Shown: positions 22,333-34,848 of the stretch, one piece after another | How positions within the stretch are numbered: the stretch's first letter is position 1 | How the letters are laid out: each line of letters opens with the position of its first letter | Translations under genes and position numbers: made by a program | The notes under the pieces: generated by a model | What the model was told of the DNA's origin: nothing | Databases searched by the model: none | The model's input: only the letters and a program-made list of their open reading frames with translations | DNA from: Astropecten irregularis | Lineage: Eukaryota; Echinodermata; Asteroidea; Paxillosida; Astropectinidae | Length of the DNA: 64,000 nt | Direction: 5' to 3' | Assembly (NCBI GenBank): GCA_963971285.1 | Contig: OZ020253.1 | Span: 1,240,001 to 1,304,000 of the forward strand

Positions 22333-23242
22333 GGATACAGGTAAAAAAAAATAGAATAATATAAAAAATAGACAAAAACCTATGAGTTTTACCTAGCAAC
22401 ATACTAAACTAGCCCCAAATGACAATTGGTAAGCCAAAAGGGAAAGTGAAATTTAACCACGTTGGTTATGTGGCCAGCAAACGTGCACAACTCACATCTC
22501 AACTCATATTCATGGATCTCTCTTATACACGTGTAGAAATCGATTTCTATTTTCAGTTGTGTTTCGTCCGTGTTCAACCAGGCACAAATTGGCACAGTAT
22601 ACAAAAATAGGTTCAAGGGCATTATTAATTTTTGTCAGAATCGTGTTGGGTTGTTTACTGGTTACATAGCAACGAACACAAAACAAATAAACAGAAAAAA
22701 TTGGTAATTTAACGACATAAATAATTACTGAATGAAAGTGACTCGAATGAGCAGCGTGTGTTAACATAGAGGAAATTGAACAATGGGACCGGAAAATGTG
22801 TGGATGTGATGCGTGAATATCATGCTCTACCGGTCTAACTTTCAAACGGTGCTTAGGCCTTTAGATCAACATGCTCATGTGATCTTGAAGGAAAATTTGA
22901 AACAGCGCGTCTAAGCGATGTGTGTTGACTTGGGCTCGGAAAGTTTGTTTAATTATCATGCCGAATTTCATTCCATTTTAGAGACTTGACAAGTAATTCA
23001 CGCCGAAACCAGTGAACCAAAAAATACAAGTTCCTTTTAGAAAGTTAGTGGGCTGGTTTTCCACCTAATTAACCCTAGTTTTTCCCGGTGTTACAATGAT
23101 GGCAAACGGAGTTTATGAAGCAGAAAAATCAGCAAAGCTGAACTTAATTATAAACGTTCTTTAACATAAACTTTACAAACTGATCAAAAGTTACTGAGGT
23201 CTGACATACTTCAACGTGAGTGTTAAGAGTTGCTATCCTTAC
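22333..23242. other. Spacer, nothing recognised
   Basis: Open frames on both strands at 22404-22845 overlap each other and show no domain or splice signals. No repeat recognised. Confidence 0.3.
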
Positions 23243-23596
23243 AGGGCAAAACATTGGTAACAAACCAAAAACAGAAACGTTCACAGATTAACCTACAGGG
23301 TATAAAGACGGTAATGGTAGAAACATATTGTAAACATGTTTCAGCCTGAAATGCTGTCTTTATCCAGAAAAAGAGTAGAATCAAACACCAAAACATTTTT
23401 GATCTTGGAAAGATCAAAGTTAGTCCCATACAATTTTGCGTACAACAATTGCAACGGTTTTTCACTGTTTTCTAGTGTTTCCAATGATCAATTGAGCTGG
23501 CAATTTCACAGGTTTGTTTTTATTCCATGACAAATCAAATTATGAGCAGCATGCAGCCGCTCTGTCACCTTTACCAATGTTGTACATTCCCTTTAA
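23243..23596. repeat. Family C element, old copy
   Basis: Retains CATTGGTAACAAACC, GGTAGAAACATATTG, GAAATGCTGTCTTTATCC and CCAATGTTGTACATTCCC but with many differences from the other copies, so it is probably an early insertion. Confidence 0.7.
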
Positions 23597-25199
23597 GGAT
23601 TTATTTGAAACAATATTAACCATAATGCAATATATACCATTAGTCAACTATGCCTAATGCATGATGTGCCATTGTAAGGAATAAAATACTGAATGGGTCC
23701 ATTTAATGGAAGATTTCTCAAAAAGGTTTTAGTGTTCGCTCGCCTTCACAAGAGAAAGTACAATTATGTAATCATAGAAAATCATATTATGGTATAAAAT
23801 AACGATAAGGCAGAACAACTTTAAGTGCAGCACGTAATGATGTGATGTAATTTTACAGAACAATGACTAAAATGGACTATTATGTCTTCCGTAAAATTTG
23901 TCGCATTTTTTCGTCGAAATAATACATAACGCGCGCACGCTCACAATTGCGCGCGCATGGTTTGCGCGTGCGCTGTTGACTTGAAGACCGGTTCATCCAA
24001 AATCTCCCATTGTTCATTGCTTTCCTCAAGATCGAAGTAATTCTTTTATAATGTCAGTGCAAATGTACAAAATAAAACTATTTTCTTTTATTCGTACTCA
24101 TAAAAGATTCAGACAGAAATCTTAAGGCGTTAGGAAAAGTCTCTGCGAGAATTTCATTATCACTGCTTCAGAAGTTTTAATGAATCAAGCAATTCATTGA
24201 CGTGTCAAAGAGTATCATATACTTTCTTTGTTAGCAAACAAATTGTTACATTTGCTTTGTTATATGTTATGTTTCAAACGGTTTCTAGGCAACAAACAAA
24301 GCGAAACGTCAAACCGAGGTTTTTTGTGATGGCCGCAGAGGCGATCCTTTTCAAAACGAGACACGCCAAGTATCGATTTTTGAGGAAGGAAACGAATACA
24401 ATTCACAGCCGTCCTCGCTCACAGCAATTCAGTCAAAATCGGAAATCACACGAGACGAAGGAAATAAAATCAAAAACAAATCATTGTTTCTTTTCACACT
24501 TGTCTTGACAAAGCACCACTTCAGACATTTGAAAAATGAAAAAAACACCTGCCACAGGAAAAACGCTAGCGGGCGCTTGTGGATACATGAATATGTCTAT
24601 GATTGTACATACTATGTTGTTTGGGGGCTTTTTTGTATGAAACGTATTAAGGATGGAAGTAGGATGGATAACACATTATTGAGACGTCAATAAGGATTGT
24701 GTGAGGTTGAGGGGATTGTGTATGTACACAGGTGTCAATGCACCTGTTTGGTTCTCAAAGAAGAAAATCTCATTTTTATGAAGGACTTCTTTCTTTTAAG
24801 CCATTGATTCTTAAAAGTTGGCCAGACGGTTTTCTGTCTAAACGCGCTGTGCAAACCAGTTGCGAAAACGTTAGTGTAACTGATATTGCGCGCGCGTACG
24901 GAGTGTGTCATTTTTGCTCCAATTTGTGTCAACTGTGTCGCACCTTATGAAAGGTTTCCGATGAGATTGACCAAAAACATCTGGTCATAACTAAACGATT
25001 CGTAGGAATTAGTCGTAATGCTGAGAATTCGTTCACGAATTCGTTCAGCTAATGAAAAATTTATCAAAATCTGTTAGATCACAGATTTCCGTTGCTATCG
25101 AAGTTGAAATAATGAAATCCTAATAAGTATCAGACAATTATTAAAATGATTCATTCAGTTTTCCGAAGGTAAAACCGCATATTTCACTGGAAAGACAAA
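23597..25199. other. Spacer without recognised gene
   Basis: AT-rich with a CG-alternating patch near 23930-23970 (ACGCGCGCACGC and GCGCGCGCATGG). Open frames at 24197-24950 have no domain. Nothing is supported as a gene. Confidence 0.35.
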
Positions 25200-25362
25200 T
25201 TAATCATAAAATAACCACGAGGGGAAATAATTAACTATTAGAGACACCACCAACATGGCTGGATAGCTCAATTTGTAGAACACCTGTACGGTATTCAGGC
25301 GGTCGCTGATTCGAATCCCGCTCCACTCAATTTGTCTTAGTTGACTTTTCAATGAAAAAAAT
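25200..25362 (+). repeat. tRNA-headed repeat (Thr-like head), plus strand
   Basis: The tRNA-like segment begins GGCTGGATAGCTCAATTTG at about 25258, with an anticodon-arm block CCTGTACGGTATTCAGG and B box GATTCGAATCCC. The upstream TTAACTATTAGAGACACC and downstream GACTTTTCAATGA flanks match the other copies. Confidence 0.75.
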
Positions 25363-26637
25363 ATATGAGAAAACTGAAAAATCATTGATAGCTCATCAAA
25401 ACGATGAAATCCAAACATAATTTGGCCTATTAGATAATAAATGGAAAAAACTTCGTGAAACTTTTGTCTTATACAATTTCAGTTCATCATTCAGAAGTAC
25501 AAATACAGTTCAAATGCAGCTTTAATCCCCTTTTTGTCATACTCAATCTTGTCTCCCGCGAGCGCGTTTTGCAATTAAGGTAAATTTGGCGCGAAAAGAG
25601 GCAGCACCGTTAGAGGAAATTGAAACGGAAGCCCCTGATGGCCATGGGCCTAATGCAGATTGTTCCCATCTATAAAAAAAAAAAAAAAAATTCATCCTTT
25701 CTGGCGTTCAACAATGGCACACTAATGCATTCTGTATTCCCTGCTTCTGGGCCTTGGCTATCACCATTTTTTTTCTTCGTTTTTTTTTTTTTTGGGGGGG
25801 GGGGGGGCATAGGCCTATCATAGAATTACTAGAGATTATTAATGTGTTTGTTTTTTATGTCCGGGGCGGCGTAAATTTCTCATCTTTCACTCGGCATAGC
25901 GAGGACTTGTCAAAGAAAATAAGCTTCGAGCGCCTGTGAAAATATTGTCCCGGTAGAGTAATCCTGAGCAGTAGCTAGCCGTAATGACTACCTAGGGCAG
26001 TACTAAGTAGATCGCTATCTGCTAAAAATGACAGGATGATGTATGCCCGTACACAGAACGCCAATAGTTTACACAATGGAATTGATGTATTTCAACCTTT
26101 TCCAGACAAAAAAATGCATTAGTGTTTTCTACAAAACAGAAATAATGTCCCTGGATGGGTTTAGTTATTGAAATGTTTCAAGTTTATTGATGACCTATTA
26201 TTTATAATGATAGATAGGCCCTATTCAAATGCGCTATTTGAAGACCATCATTTGTCATCTGTTTGTTTATTTCGTTTACATCACATTAAGTGAATGTTAT
26301 TATTACTCTTCTTGTCGACAAACTAAAAGCAAAAAACAGATATTTTTCGCACGGAGAGGGTAATGTGAAAACGTCTGCCAAATTTGCAATCGTCGAAAGG
26401 AAACAATCAATGAGCTAAATGTAACTTGAAAAGGACTAAAAAGCTGTCTCATGAAAATGATGTTTTCTTTTTTGACGAACGCTTGACAGAATTAAGCAAC
26501 GTTCGTCGAACTCCCTGACGGCATGTTACCATCTTTACACACTATAAGAGTTTCACCATCATGGGTACCAGACTATACTCGTGTACACTCATTCAATCTC
26601 GTCCTAAAAACAACAGACTCGCCCAAAAAAAGTGTCC
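25363..26637. other. Spacer with homopolymer tracts
   Basis: Poly-A at about 25673-25690 and a poly-T tract followed by poly-G at about 25767-25808. No gene supported. Confidence 0.4.
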
Positions 26638-26766
26638 AGGGGTCGATTTCACGAAGCCCTACGATCGATCGTAACTCGAGTTATGAGGGATAACCCATCG
26701 TATCCTACGTAGGGCTGTAATGTATCATAAGTCCTACGATTGACAGTAAGTTACGATGCGTTTGTA
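26638..26766. repeat. Family A element, right end lost
   Basis: Starts GGGGTCGATTTCACGAAGCC and continues through AGTAAGTTACGATGCG, where it breaks off from the consensus. Confidence 0.75.
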
Positions 26767-27526
26767 TATAGAAAAAGGAGGTATTTCAGACCCATTATTT
26801 AGCACCCGACTTTTCGCGACGAAGAACCTTGCTACGTCACATGCAGAACACCACCCAATATACTGTGGTGCAAGCCTATACTAGTTCTGTATGTGACGTC
26901 ACACGCTATTGTTGCGTGGATCGGTTCCAAGGGGGCCTTTTTTTTTTGGGGGGGGGGCCATGCTCTGATTTTTGTAACTTTTTAGTCAAAATTAAGCACT
27001 TGCATAGAATATTAATTTATATAGTCATTAATTATGTATTTAATTATGTAATTAAGCAATGATTTTAAAGCACTTTCACCCCTTTCCCAAATTTGATTAC
27101 AGTAAACCTTTAAACTGCGTTAAGCTAATTTGCCTGTAGTTAAAGTTATAGCGATTGAATAAAACCCTGTAACGATCCTGAATATCAGAATGAGAAAGAG
27201 TAGAAGATGTTCATCAATAATGTAGCCCCATTCCAATATGCGTTATCTGTAAGCAATCCTTATCCGCTGTGATTCAAGCGTCGGTAAGATTACCGGAGGT
27301 GGATTGCGTGCGACACTCGTGGCGTGATTTACCGGGTCAGTGACGCCTAAAGAGCACGGCTCTTCACCCGAGCGCGCGGCGCGGTCGTCCCTGCTACAAC
27401 GACGGAAGCCGGACTTACAAAACCACTCATCGATCGCTCGCTGTGGCTCCACTTCTGTCGTCGAGCACCCGAGAGTGAGCGGAATAAAAGTGGAATTAGA
27501 TCTATCTTTGACACCTCGGTGGTGTT
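26767..27526. other. Spacer with CpG-rich patch
   Basis: A T-tract plus G-tract sits at about 26938-26958. From 27250 to 27500 the sequence becomes CpG-rich (GCGCGCGGCGCGGTCG, ATCGATCGCTCGC), the composition of an animal promoter or unmethylated patch. No TATA box, donor or credible ORF could be tied to it. Confidence 0.3.
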
Positions 27527-27887
27527 AAAGGTACTATCATACTTTGGTAAGAAACCAAAACAGAAATGTTCACAGATTTACGAATAACTTACAGGTATGA
27601 AGATAGTGTGGTAGAAACATACCGTTAACATTTTTTTCCGCCTGAAATTGTGTATTTATCCAGAAATTAGCAAAACAACGACCGCAAATCTTTTTGATCT
27701 TTTAAAAGATCAAATATAAAAGAGAAAAGACTTTAAGAAATACTGTGGCTGTTTTTCACTGTTTTCTCAAAACGTGGGCACCGTATATGGGACTGAAATT
27801 TCCACAGATGACTGTACCTGTATCTGTCTTGATATGTTTGCCCATGATTCTGTATTTCTTTAATAAAAAGTATGATATTACCTTTAA
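27527..27887. repeat. Family C element, complete
   Basis: Starts AAAGGTACTATCATACTTTG and ends GTATGATATTACCTTT, a clean inverted pair. The centre has the TTTTAAAAGATC palindrome. Confidence 0.85.
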
Positions 27888-28006
27888 CGCGTGTAATCGT
27901 GAAGGATATTGGAATTGGGTAGTCTCATTTATTTCATAGTTACAGCTCAAGCTTCTGCAACACACATGGTTCGAAACTATAGACAGTTAGGTAGGATTTC
28001 TCACTC

Positions 28007-28130
28007 CTGAGGACGACTAGAGCACACTGGTCGAAACGTCGAGAATCAACTCCTTTTCAGGACCACACATCTTCCAAAAAGAGTATTATACATGGTGTCA
28101 CCGCGAGTCTTACTCATTATAGAGAGTTAT
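28007..28130 (+). ncRNA. Family E hammerhead-like hairpin module
   Basis: CTGAGGA at 28007-28013 is followed by one C, then a 6-bp hairpin GACTAG / CTGGTC with loop AGCACA (28015-28032), then GAAACGTC (28033-28040). The order CTGANGA, hairpin, GAAA, GTC is the hammerhead ribozyme core order known from Penelope-like retroelements. The extra C before the stem is not canonical. A conserved tail, ACATGGTGTCACCGC, follows near 28090. I infer a retroelement-borne ribozyme or its remnant. Confidence 0.45.
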
Positions 28131-28640
28131 CACATATAACGAGATGGAATACCATATTGAAGGGACGGGTATGCCACTTGATTTATGTTACACACGAAGA
28201 TATGAAAGACCAAATGTAAGTAAAGGACACGACCGTCAGTGTTACTGTGGCTGACGGCCCGGAAGTAGATGGACCCAGAGGTGTAACTAAATTTCCCCTG
28301 GAGGGACATTTACCACAACAGACGGGGGATAGCACGCCGTGTAGATTGCTCTGAACACGGCATCAGACCTCGGACCAAAGTGACGATCAATAACCCTAGC
28401 CATCGATTTGCGACAAAGCCCTTCGGCTGGCGATATCAAAGCTGACACTCTGTCATCTCCTTGGGGGCCTTTTTTTGCTCTATTTTTTCTTTTACGAATG
28501 CCACATCAGTAATTAAACTGAAGGTAGGGGAAATGTTTCCGCAGGGTTAGGCAGCAACAAGCTGCAGGGTCACGCTAAGTAGCAGACTTCACACCAGCCC
28601 ATCGCCTTTCTTAGAAAGAACAACTTATATATTAACGCTG

Positions 28641-28880
28641 ACAGGATACCAGTATGGTACTGTGTTTCCAGTGACTGGTAACCATTTTCCGTGGCGATAA
28701 CCACCAAAGAAGACAGGGTACCATCATGGTACTGTGTTAATTACCAATAACTGGTAACCTTTTCCCATGGCGCAAAACCCTAATACTGACAGGATACCAG
28801 TATGGTACTGTGTTACCAATGACTGGTAACCTTTTCCCATGGTACATAACCCTAATGCCGACAGGATACCAGTATACTGT
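28641..28880. repeat. 72-bp tandem repeat, about 3.3 copies
   Basis: Units begin at 28641, 28713, 28789 and 28861. Each has ACAGGATACCAGTATGG or a variant, then TACTGTGTT and ACTGGTAACC, with short inverted pairs (CCAGT/ACTGG, TACCA/TGGTA) inside each unit. Confidence 0.75.
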
Positions 28881-30550
28881 TTTTACCCAAAATATTGCAC
28901 ATTTCAACTGAAATCCATAAAAAGTAGGGAATAATTTCATCCAAACTCGGTCATGGTAAACCATTTTTAACGTTAACCAATTTAAGTTCCTACGAAATCT
29001 TATTTGTACAAAGTTTATTGGGTCGTGTTCTTAAATATTTACTCGTATAACACCAAGCAGTGTAGTCTGAGTGTGAAGTTTGTAATATTATGTGATGGCT
29101 GGTTCGAACCAGTTGCATATTATGTTTATTTGAGCCTCCCCTGTGGCTGTTTTCACCTGACAGGGCGCCTACGTTTCATTAAAGGGCGCACCATTACCGT
29201 CGAGCAAAGAGCAGTGCCGCAATCTAAGTTAAACATGACGATATTGACAGGCTCTGTCACGTCTATGATGTCTTGCCCCGAATCCTTAGTTAAACGCCCG
29301 TGCACCGGTAAAGTACTCGCAGGGCTCACTAAATCAAGCCCGTGCTGCCTTTATTTTCGATTTGGTGAGGTCATTACGTTTCCCTCGGCCAATAACCTAA
29401 ATTCAGCGGAGAGTAGCGCAGTCGTTGACCGGTGGGGAACCGTGCAACTTTTCTGCCAGCCACGCTGCCTGTTACCGGCGTGTTCTAGTAAAATGATAGC
29501 TATGGTGGGGCGGAATTCGACCCACAAGACGAAGGGTTTTGACTGTTTTACTTGCCTATTTATTTAGTTATTACGCTGAAGGCATATTACCGGTAATTTT
29601 CAATTTCAATACATAGCATTTCAATTCAACATGCGCACAACTCTTCACGGTCGTTTTCTACATTTTATTGACAAACAAAATTCTTTTGGGGCAAATTTGA
29701 TTCGTTTGACAAAAAAATGATAATTCGTCATTTCATCAACGGAAATGAAGACTTATGAGTATTAAAGGTAATTTCCTTATTTAAAGGAATTTCTTGGATG
29801 TTAATGTCAGTTATCAAATGTTTTTAGTGTGACATTACAACTTAAGTAAATCCATCTTTTTAGTTTAACTGATTAAAAAGGCTCACGTCTTTTAAGTTCC
29901 GGAGAAATTATCCTTAAAATCCACCTTTCAGCCTGAAATTCGGACTGGATGTTAGGGTGGGGGAAGAAAAAAGAAAGAAACTTTTTCAGTTTAAACTTAC
30001 CCAACTTGCAACGCTGTTTACTGCAGCTATGGTAGACCCTTAGGCAACTGTAAGTTTGATCCACTTCCTGTCACGACGTTCAAGAAAAACAAAAAACCAT
30101 TATGGGTTAGTGTGTCAGATTGGAGATTAGACTACGTAATGCCTGGACCCTTTTTTACTGATTGCTTTCGGCAAGTCAGACAGGATTGCCGACAGGAAAT
30201 CAGACAGTGCCTCCGAAAAAAAAGCAATTTTCGTGAAAGCAGATTTTTGGGAAAAATACTTTGAAATGTCATTTGCTGTTTTTGTCAGTCGAGGCAAGAT
30301 TGTACAAGGAGAAGGTCAAATGCAACTCAAAATTATCTGAATCCGGATTGGCTGTTTGATGGGACTTTCAACCAATGACCGAAGCTGAAAATGACTGACG
30401 CAAATTTTCTTTGTAAAAAGGGGCGTGTCTTAGCCCACAGCAATTAGGCGATGTATGCCACGCCCATATTTTCTTTTAAAATGTAGTGACATTGTAAAAT
30501 GCTGTGAATGTCTTTTCATTCGTTTACTTGACTAGCGAAATAATCGTACA
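28881..30550. other. Spacer with one long unexplained open frame
   Basis: A plus-strand frame is open from 29004 to 29567. Its first in-frame ATG lies well inside, the composition is cysteine and serine rich, and I see no domain. It is longer than chance frames nearby but lacks splice or initiation support. At 30345-30480 there are CCAAT, inverted CCAAT and GGGGCGTG / CCACGCCC motifs of unknown meaning. Confidence 0.3.
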
Positions 30551-30777
30551 GGGGCCAAATTCATGGAGCTGCTTAGCACACAACTATTTGCTTAGCACAA
30601 AATGTCAGGCTGAATAAAACAAACCACCATTAAGAATTCCATTTGATATTCATGGTCAGCGAACAACAGCCAAAGAACAATCACAAGTGATACACAACAC
30701 ATGGACATTCGGTTGTAAATCATGTTTTTATGAAGACAGATATTTTATGGTTAGCATTTTTTTTGTGCTAAGCAGGG
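30551..30777. repeat. Family B element
   Basis: Starts GGGGCCAAATTCATGGAGC, carries the TGATATTCATGGTCAGC and CACAAGTGATACACAACAC blocks and ends GTGCTAAGCAGG without the full right terminus. Confidence 0.75.
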
Positions 30778-31785
30778 ATGTGAAATAAGACCCTGCTCTG
30801 AGTGGGTGTTCTGTCTGCTGTTCTTGTAAAGTGCATTTTTGAGGAGGAAGATTGAAATTTATCAGACCGTCTTGCAACACCCGAATCACTTTCAACTCGC
30901 CTAAGACTAAACATAGCACTAGACAGTCCCTGTTATATAAACACTCTATATAATCAATTATTCAATTCGATTACTCATCATGAATTTCAGGCCTGTATAA
31001 TAATCCAACGCCGTGGCTGTTGCCACGTGCTGAATTTTTACCAAGTTCCGACTTAAACAAACGCGGTTTTCAAAAGGAAATGACAAACAATTAAATAAAA
31101 AGAAATCATTTATCTAAAAATATCTCTAAATTCCTTCCCGTTGATATAAGTGTAAATTTGTCCGGCGCGGCTGAGCCGTAAATTTCAGAGTTAAGAGGTA
31201 TAATTCATTGCAATTTGGTGTGTCTCATCCTATTTGTTGCTATGGTTACAATCTTTCCCCTTAGCCAGACTTTGCGTAAGCAATATTTCCGCACAATGGC
31301 ATGATGTAATAACTGTGCTCCTTTGTTTGGAGGCAAATCAGATTATAATTTTTTGGCGACGATGTATGAGCATTCACACAACACAATATACAATGTGAAG
31401 TATATTCTTCCACTGCACTCTCGCTCCTTGATATAACACACGCGCAAACGGAAAATCGACACAAATGTAATTTGTAACATCTAGCATACAAAAGGGACTT
31501 CCGTACTGAAAATAATTGAGCTCATTTTCAATATTTTTCAACTCGGGCGAAAATGAATGACATGTAATAAAACAAAAGTCAGGCATGTTTCAAAATGCTT
31601 CATTTTGCTCCCACAAAGACAACAAAAAGGCAATGCAATGGGGGAAAACTACGGAATTTAATAAAAAATATTCTCGTCTTTTATTGAAATTGATAATTTC
31701 ACACGCGACAATTCTACGTGTCAGCTCTCCCCGTATTGTGTGTACATTCTCGTTTTTATTTCTTTGTTTTCTTTTGTTTGCTTGA
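30778..31785. other. Spacer, nothing recognised
   Basis: AT-rich sequence. Short open frames at 31261-31586 (-) and 31585-31785 (+) lack domains. No gene supported. Confidence 0.3.
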
Positions 31786-31870
31786 AGAGAGAGATCCTGC
31801 TAGGATCGAAACGTCAGGCCTTCCTTACTCCAAGCATTTGTATATATTTCAGATCATATATTTTGGTTAT
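31786..31870 (+). repeat. Family D hairpin module
   Basis: GATCCTGCTAGGATC, a 5-bp-stem hairpin, is followed directly by GAAACGTCAGGCC, then CTTACTCCAAGCATTTG. This is the clearest single copy of the module in the window. Confidence 0.65.
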
Positions 31871-32041
31871 ATTTTTGGTTTTCATTTCTGATATTGATTT
31901 GTTTTTGTTTTGTTGTTTTTGTTTGTTTGTTTACATCATATGTCAATAAAATACCGTGGCTTTCCCAGCTCCGCAGACCTTTTTATTCTCTGAAGAATAA
32001 CAGTATATCAGGATTTGTAATATCCCAAGTACATAACCACA

Positions 32042-32291
32042 GGGCCAATTTCATACATCTGCTTAAGCACAAAATTTGCTTAAGCAAGAAAAGTCTTCTT
32101 TGATCAAACAGGATTATCAACCAAATTAATGTTCATGTGATGTTTACTGCTTTTGACTTGTATTCGGTCATTGTTTGCTGAGCATAACATTCACAAGGCG
32201 TTTTGGCTGGCATTATACTGATTTTATTTACCAAGGTTTTTGGTGCTTAAGCAAATTTTGGTGCTTAAGCAGCTCTATGAAATTTGTCCCT
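32042..32291. repeat. Family B element, complete
   Basis: Starts GGGCCAATTTCATACATC and ends GCAGCTCTATGAAATTTGTC, an inverted pair, with the GCATAACATTCACAAGG interior in reverse orientation to 59360. Confidence 0.8.
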
Positions 32292-32768
32292 GATCGATAT
32301 CAGCGCGTAATTCCATTGCTTCTCTTCGCCTTATTGGTCTCTCAGATGACTGTCTAGAATAACAATAACATGCATTGTATTATTTTTACTAAACAATGAC
32401 AATACAGCATTGTTAGCTTCCGTCAGTTTCAATTTTATGGCCCTTAAGAATATCTTTGCATAAGCCACTGGCCACATTGGGCTTCAGCCGTTTTGATAGC
32501 CAGTCCTGTATGTGCTATGTCAAACTGCCTGTCAGACGATATGATGATTTGACATGAATCAAATTATAATTTCTGTATACGCGCTGATCACATTATTGAG
32601 TCTAGCTGGCTTTGAATGCGATATCCACATCTCGACTTTCCAATGATTAAAATGAACGGCATGAATTATTGGGAATTTACATTGACGGTGCGGTAAATCG
32701 CCCCAACTATATCCTATTTGGTGCACATCAACATCTACATTTATGGCAATACACACCAAAGCCTGTGT
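32292..32768. other. Spacer, nothing recognised
   Basis: AT-rich sequence between a family B and a family C element. No feature supported. Confidence 0.3.
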
Positions 32769-33226
32769 TAAAGGTAGTATCATACTTTGGTAGCATACCA
32801 CAACAGAAATCTTCACAGATTTACCTATAACTTACAGGGTATAAATACGGTGATGGTAAAAACATACCGTTAACATTTTCTGCCTGAAATGGTGTATTTA
32901 TCCAGAAAATAATACAACCAAAGACACAAAAAACAGTTCTGATCTCGGGGTGAGATCAAAACACCTGAGAATAGATTTGAAAATCCTGAAAGCATTTTTC
33001 TCAAAAGGTGGGCACCGTATGGAACAGATCTAAGAATTTCACAGATGACTGTTACTGTATCTTTCTTGATATTTGTGCCCATGAATCTGCATTTCTTCGG
33101 CAAAAACATTAAACATCGTAGCTCTTATAAACACATCGTAGGGGGCCTATCCCACGTATAGGACTTCAATGTATCAAAAGTCCTACGATTGATAGTAAGT
33201 TACGATGAGTTTGGTGAAATCGACCC
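32769..33226. repeat. Family C element joined to a family A fragment
   Basis: Family C runs from AAAGGTAGTATCATAC at 32769 to about 33108, where its right terminus is missing. A family A right half (CACATCGTAGGGGGCC, GTCCTACGATTGATAG, TTGGTGAAATCGACCC) then runs to 33226. The join suggests A inserted near the C end and the outer parts were lost. Confidence 0.7.
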
Positions 33227-33879
33227 AAGAATCTGAAGACCAACTTCATAGAGCCCTGTTAAAGAGGATGTTCAACACTCAACAAATCTCGCTTTATTTG
33301 ATAGAACTATAATCCTTAAAGAACTTGACATGAGAACAAAACCTTATCTCACACTGAACACAAGAAGAGAGTCTTTTTTGATGATTTTTCTCTCAGCCCG
33401 CAAGCTCCTAAAATTCATCAATGGGGACAGCAGACAGATCTGTGTGATTTCTTGACGTCATTTATCACGAAATCGCACTTAAAATGGTAAAATCCAAACT
33501 CTATCAGAAAGACAGGCAAAGATGGAGGAGGGGTGGGCGTGGTCCATTTCGTCCCGCCCCCAGCAATCCTACAGCAAGCTTCCAGTGCTTGCATGATTGT
33601 ACATGAGTAATACGATGATGTGATGGGACTCATCATGAGTCCTTAGCGGTGTAATTGACCGCATCAGTCACTGTCATCAGATGCTGCTTCCTCCTAGCTC
33701 TGGTGATGTCCATGACTCCCCTCTTCAATATCCGGGCACTTAGCGACTAAATGAAGCGAAATTACCTCCGACTTGATTTCAGGAAAGATGCGTAATGCGT
33801 TCAAGCACAGCTGTTCAACACCCCCCCCCCCCACCTGCTCCAACCCTTTAAATGAAAAACAACTCATAAATTGCTGCAA
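33227..33879. other. Spacer with poly-C tract and weak exon-like stretch
   Basis: On the minus strand, within 33694-33810, the frame reads LCLNALRIFPEIKSEVISLH and continues to a stop; a weak CAG precedes it. A poly-C tract at about 33819-33832 interrupts the region. Evidence is too thin for a gene call. Confidence 0.25.
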
Positions 33880-34165
33880 ACTGCTTATCAGCCAAAATAA
33901 TGACCTTAAATTCGATCCTGGCCCGATCGTTCTCCAAGGCTAAAGATCGCAAAGAAAGATCCTGCTAACTAACCGTAAGGCCCTCCTAACTTCTAAACAT
34001 TTCAATCCTATAGCAGGATCTTTCTCAAAGACTTAAGACTTATAAAAGTAATAAACTGCTGCAAACTTCTCGTCAGCCAAAATAATAACCTGGAATTTAT
34101 CAAATGCTTGGAGTTAGGAGGACCTGACGCGTTTCGACCCTAGCAGGATCTTTGTCAAAGGCGAT
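33880..34165. repeat. Cluster of family D fragments, both orientations
   Basis: Contains AAAGATCCTGCTAAC (+), AATCCTATAGCAGGATC (-) and a minus copy with GGAGTTAGGAGG, CCTGACGCGTTTCGACC and AGCAGGATC. Two copies of the flank block CAGCCAAAATAAT sit at about 33891 and 34076. Confidence 0.55.
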
Positions 34166-34831
34166 AGACATTTTCGATTGGTTTTTCACAGATAATGTCG
34201 ACTGTTTTTATGATGACCACGATGAAAAATACATGACTTAATCCCCATCACTCCATGAGGAACATTTAAAACGACCGAAACCATTTTAATCTCCTAATTG
34301 TTGAATGATGAAACTGTAATGAAGCAGTTTTACGACCAGCAATTTAGGGAAATTGAGTTGGCACGGCGTGGCTTCAAATCATGAAAATTTTCAACAAGAA
34401 AATTAATGCGAGTCTTAGGGATGATATTCAAAGATGAATATTTAACAACCAGCATTGACACAATCTACCGGCGCCACGCGCTAGACATTAATGTCTGTGT
34501 ATACTGCTTCTTCCATTACTGTTTTTTATGTCAATTTGCAAGTTCATTTGGGTTCTAATGGACCGTATTAAGGTGACGACGAAAGCAAAACATTGACTTG
34601 TCACGGAATATTATCTACTCGTTAATGGACCATTAAAACGACCGCGATGTAATATTCATTTGAATTGATGGTTTACCAACGAGCAATTAAAGACGACTAG
34701 GCCTTCTGCCACCTCATTTGGTTCGCTTCCATCGCTCTTGTGTATTGTCACATCCTGCCAAGGACACGCTTACGACTCAGACTTTGAATTTATCGGAGTA
34801 AGTCGGCGATCTCTAGGGTGTTGGTTTATGC
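34166..34831. other. Upstream flank of the neuropeptide gene
   Basis: Free of the dispersed repeats that crowd the window and rich in ATTA, TAAT and AATTA motifs (homeodomain-type sites), such as GACATTAATGTC near 34484. Repeat-free DNA next to a gene can mark regulatory sequence. A donor-like GGA/GTAAGT occurs at 34798. Inference only. Confidence 0.3.
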
Positions 34832-34848
34832 TGACGTCAAACTATAAG
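34832..34848 (+). promoter_or_regulatory. Perfect CRE with adjacent TATA-like box
   Basis: TGACGTCA, the full palindromic cAMP response element, at 34832-34839 is followed by CTATAAGG (TATA-like, 34842-34849). CRE plus TATA is a common arrangement in animal neuropeptide promoters. Transcription would start near 34875 on the plus strand, giving a 5' UTR exon that could end at a GAG/GTAGAA donor (exon end 34979). That exon would contain an upstream ATG at 34952. The arrangement is inferred, not shown. Confidence 0.35.

Noticed and set aside
33694-33879. Minus-strand exon with LNALRIFPEIKSEVIS
   Set aside because: Plausible peptide but weak acceptor, a poly-C tract inside the frame, and no donor or partner exon.
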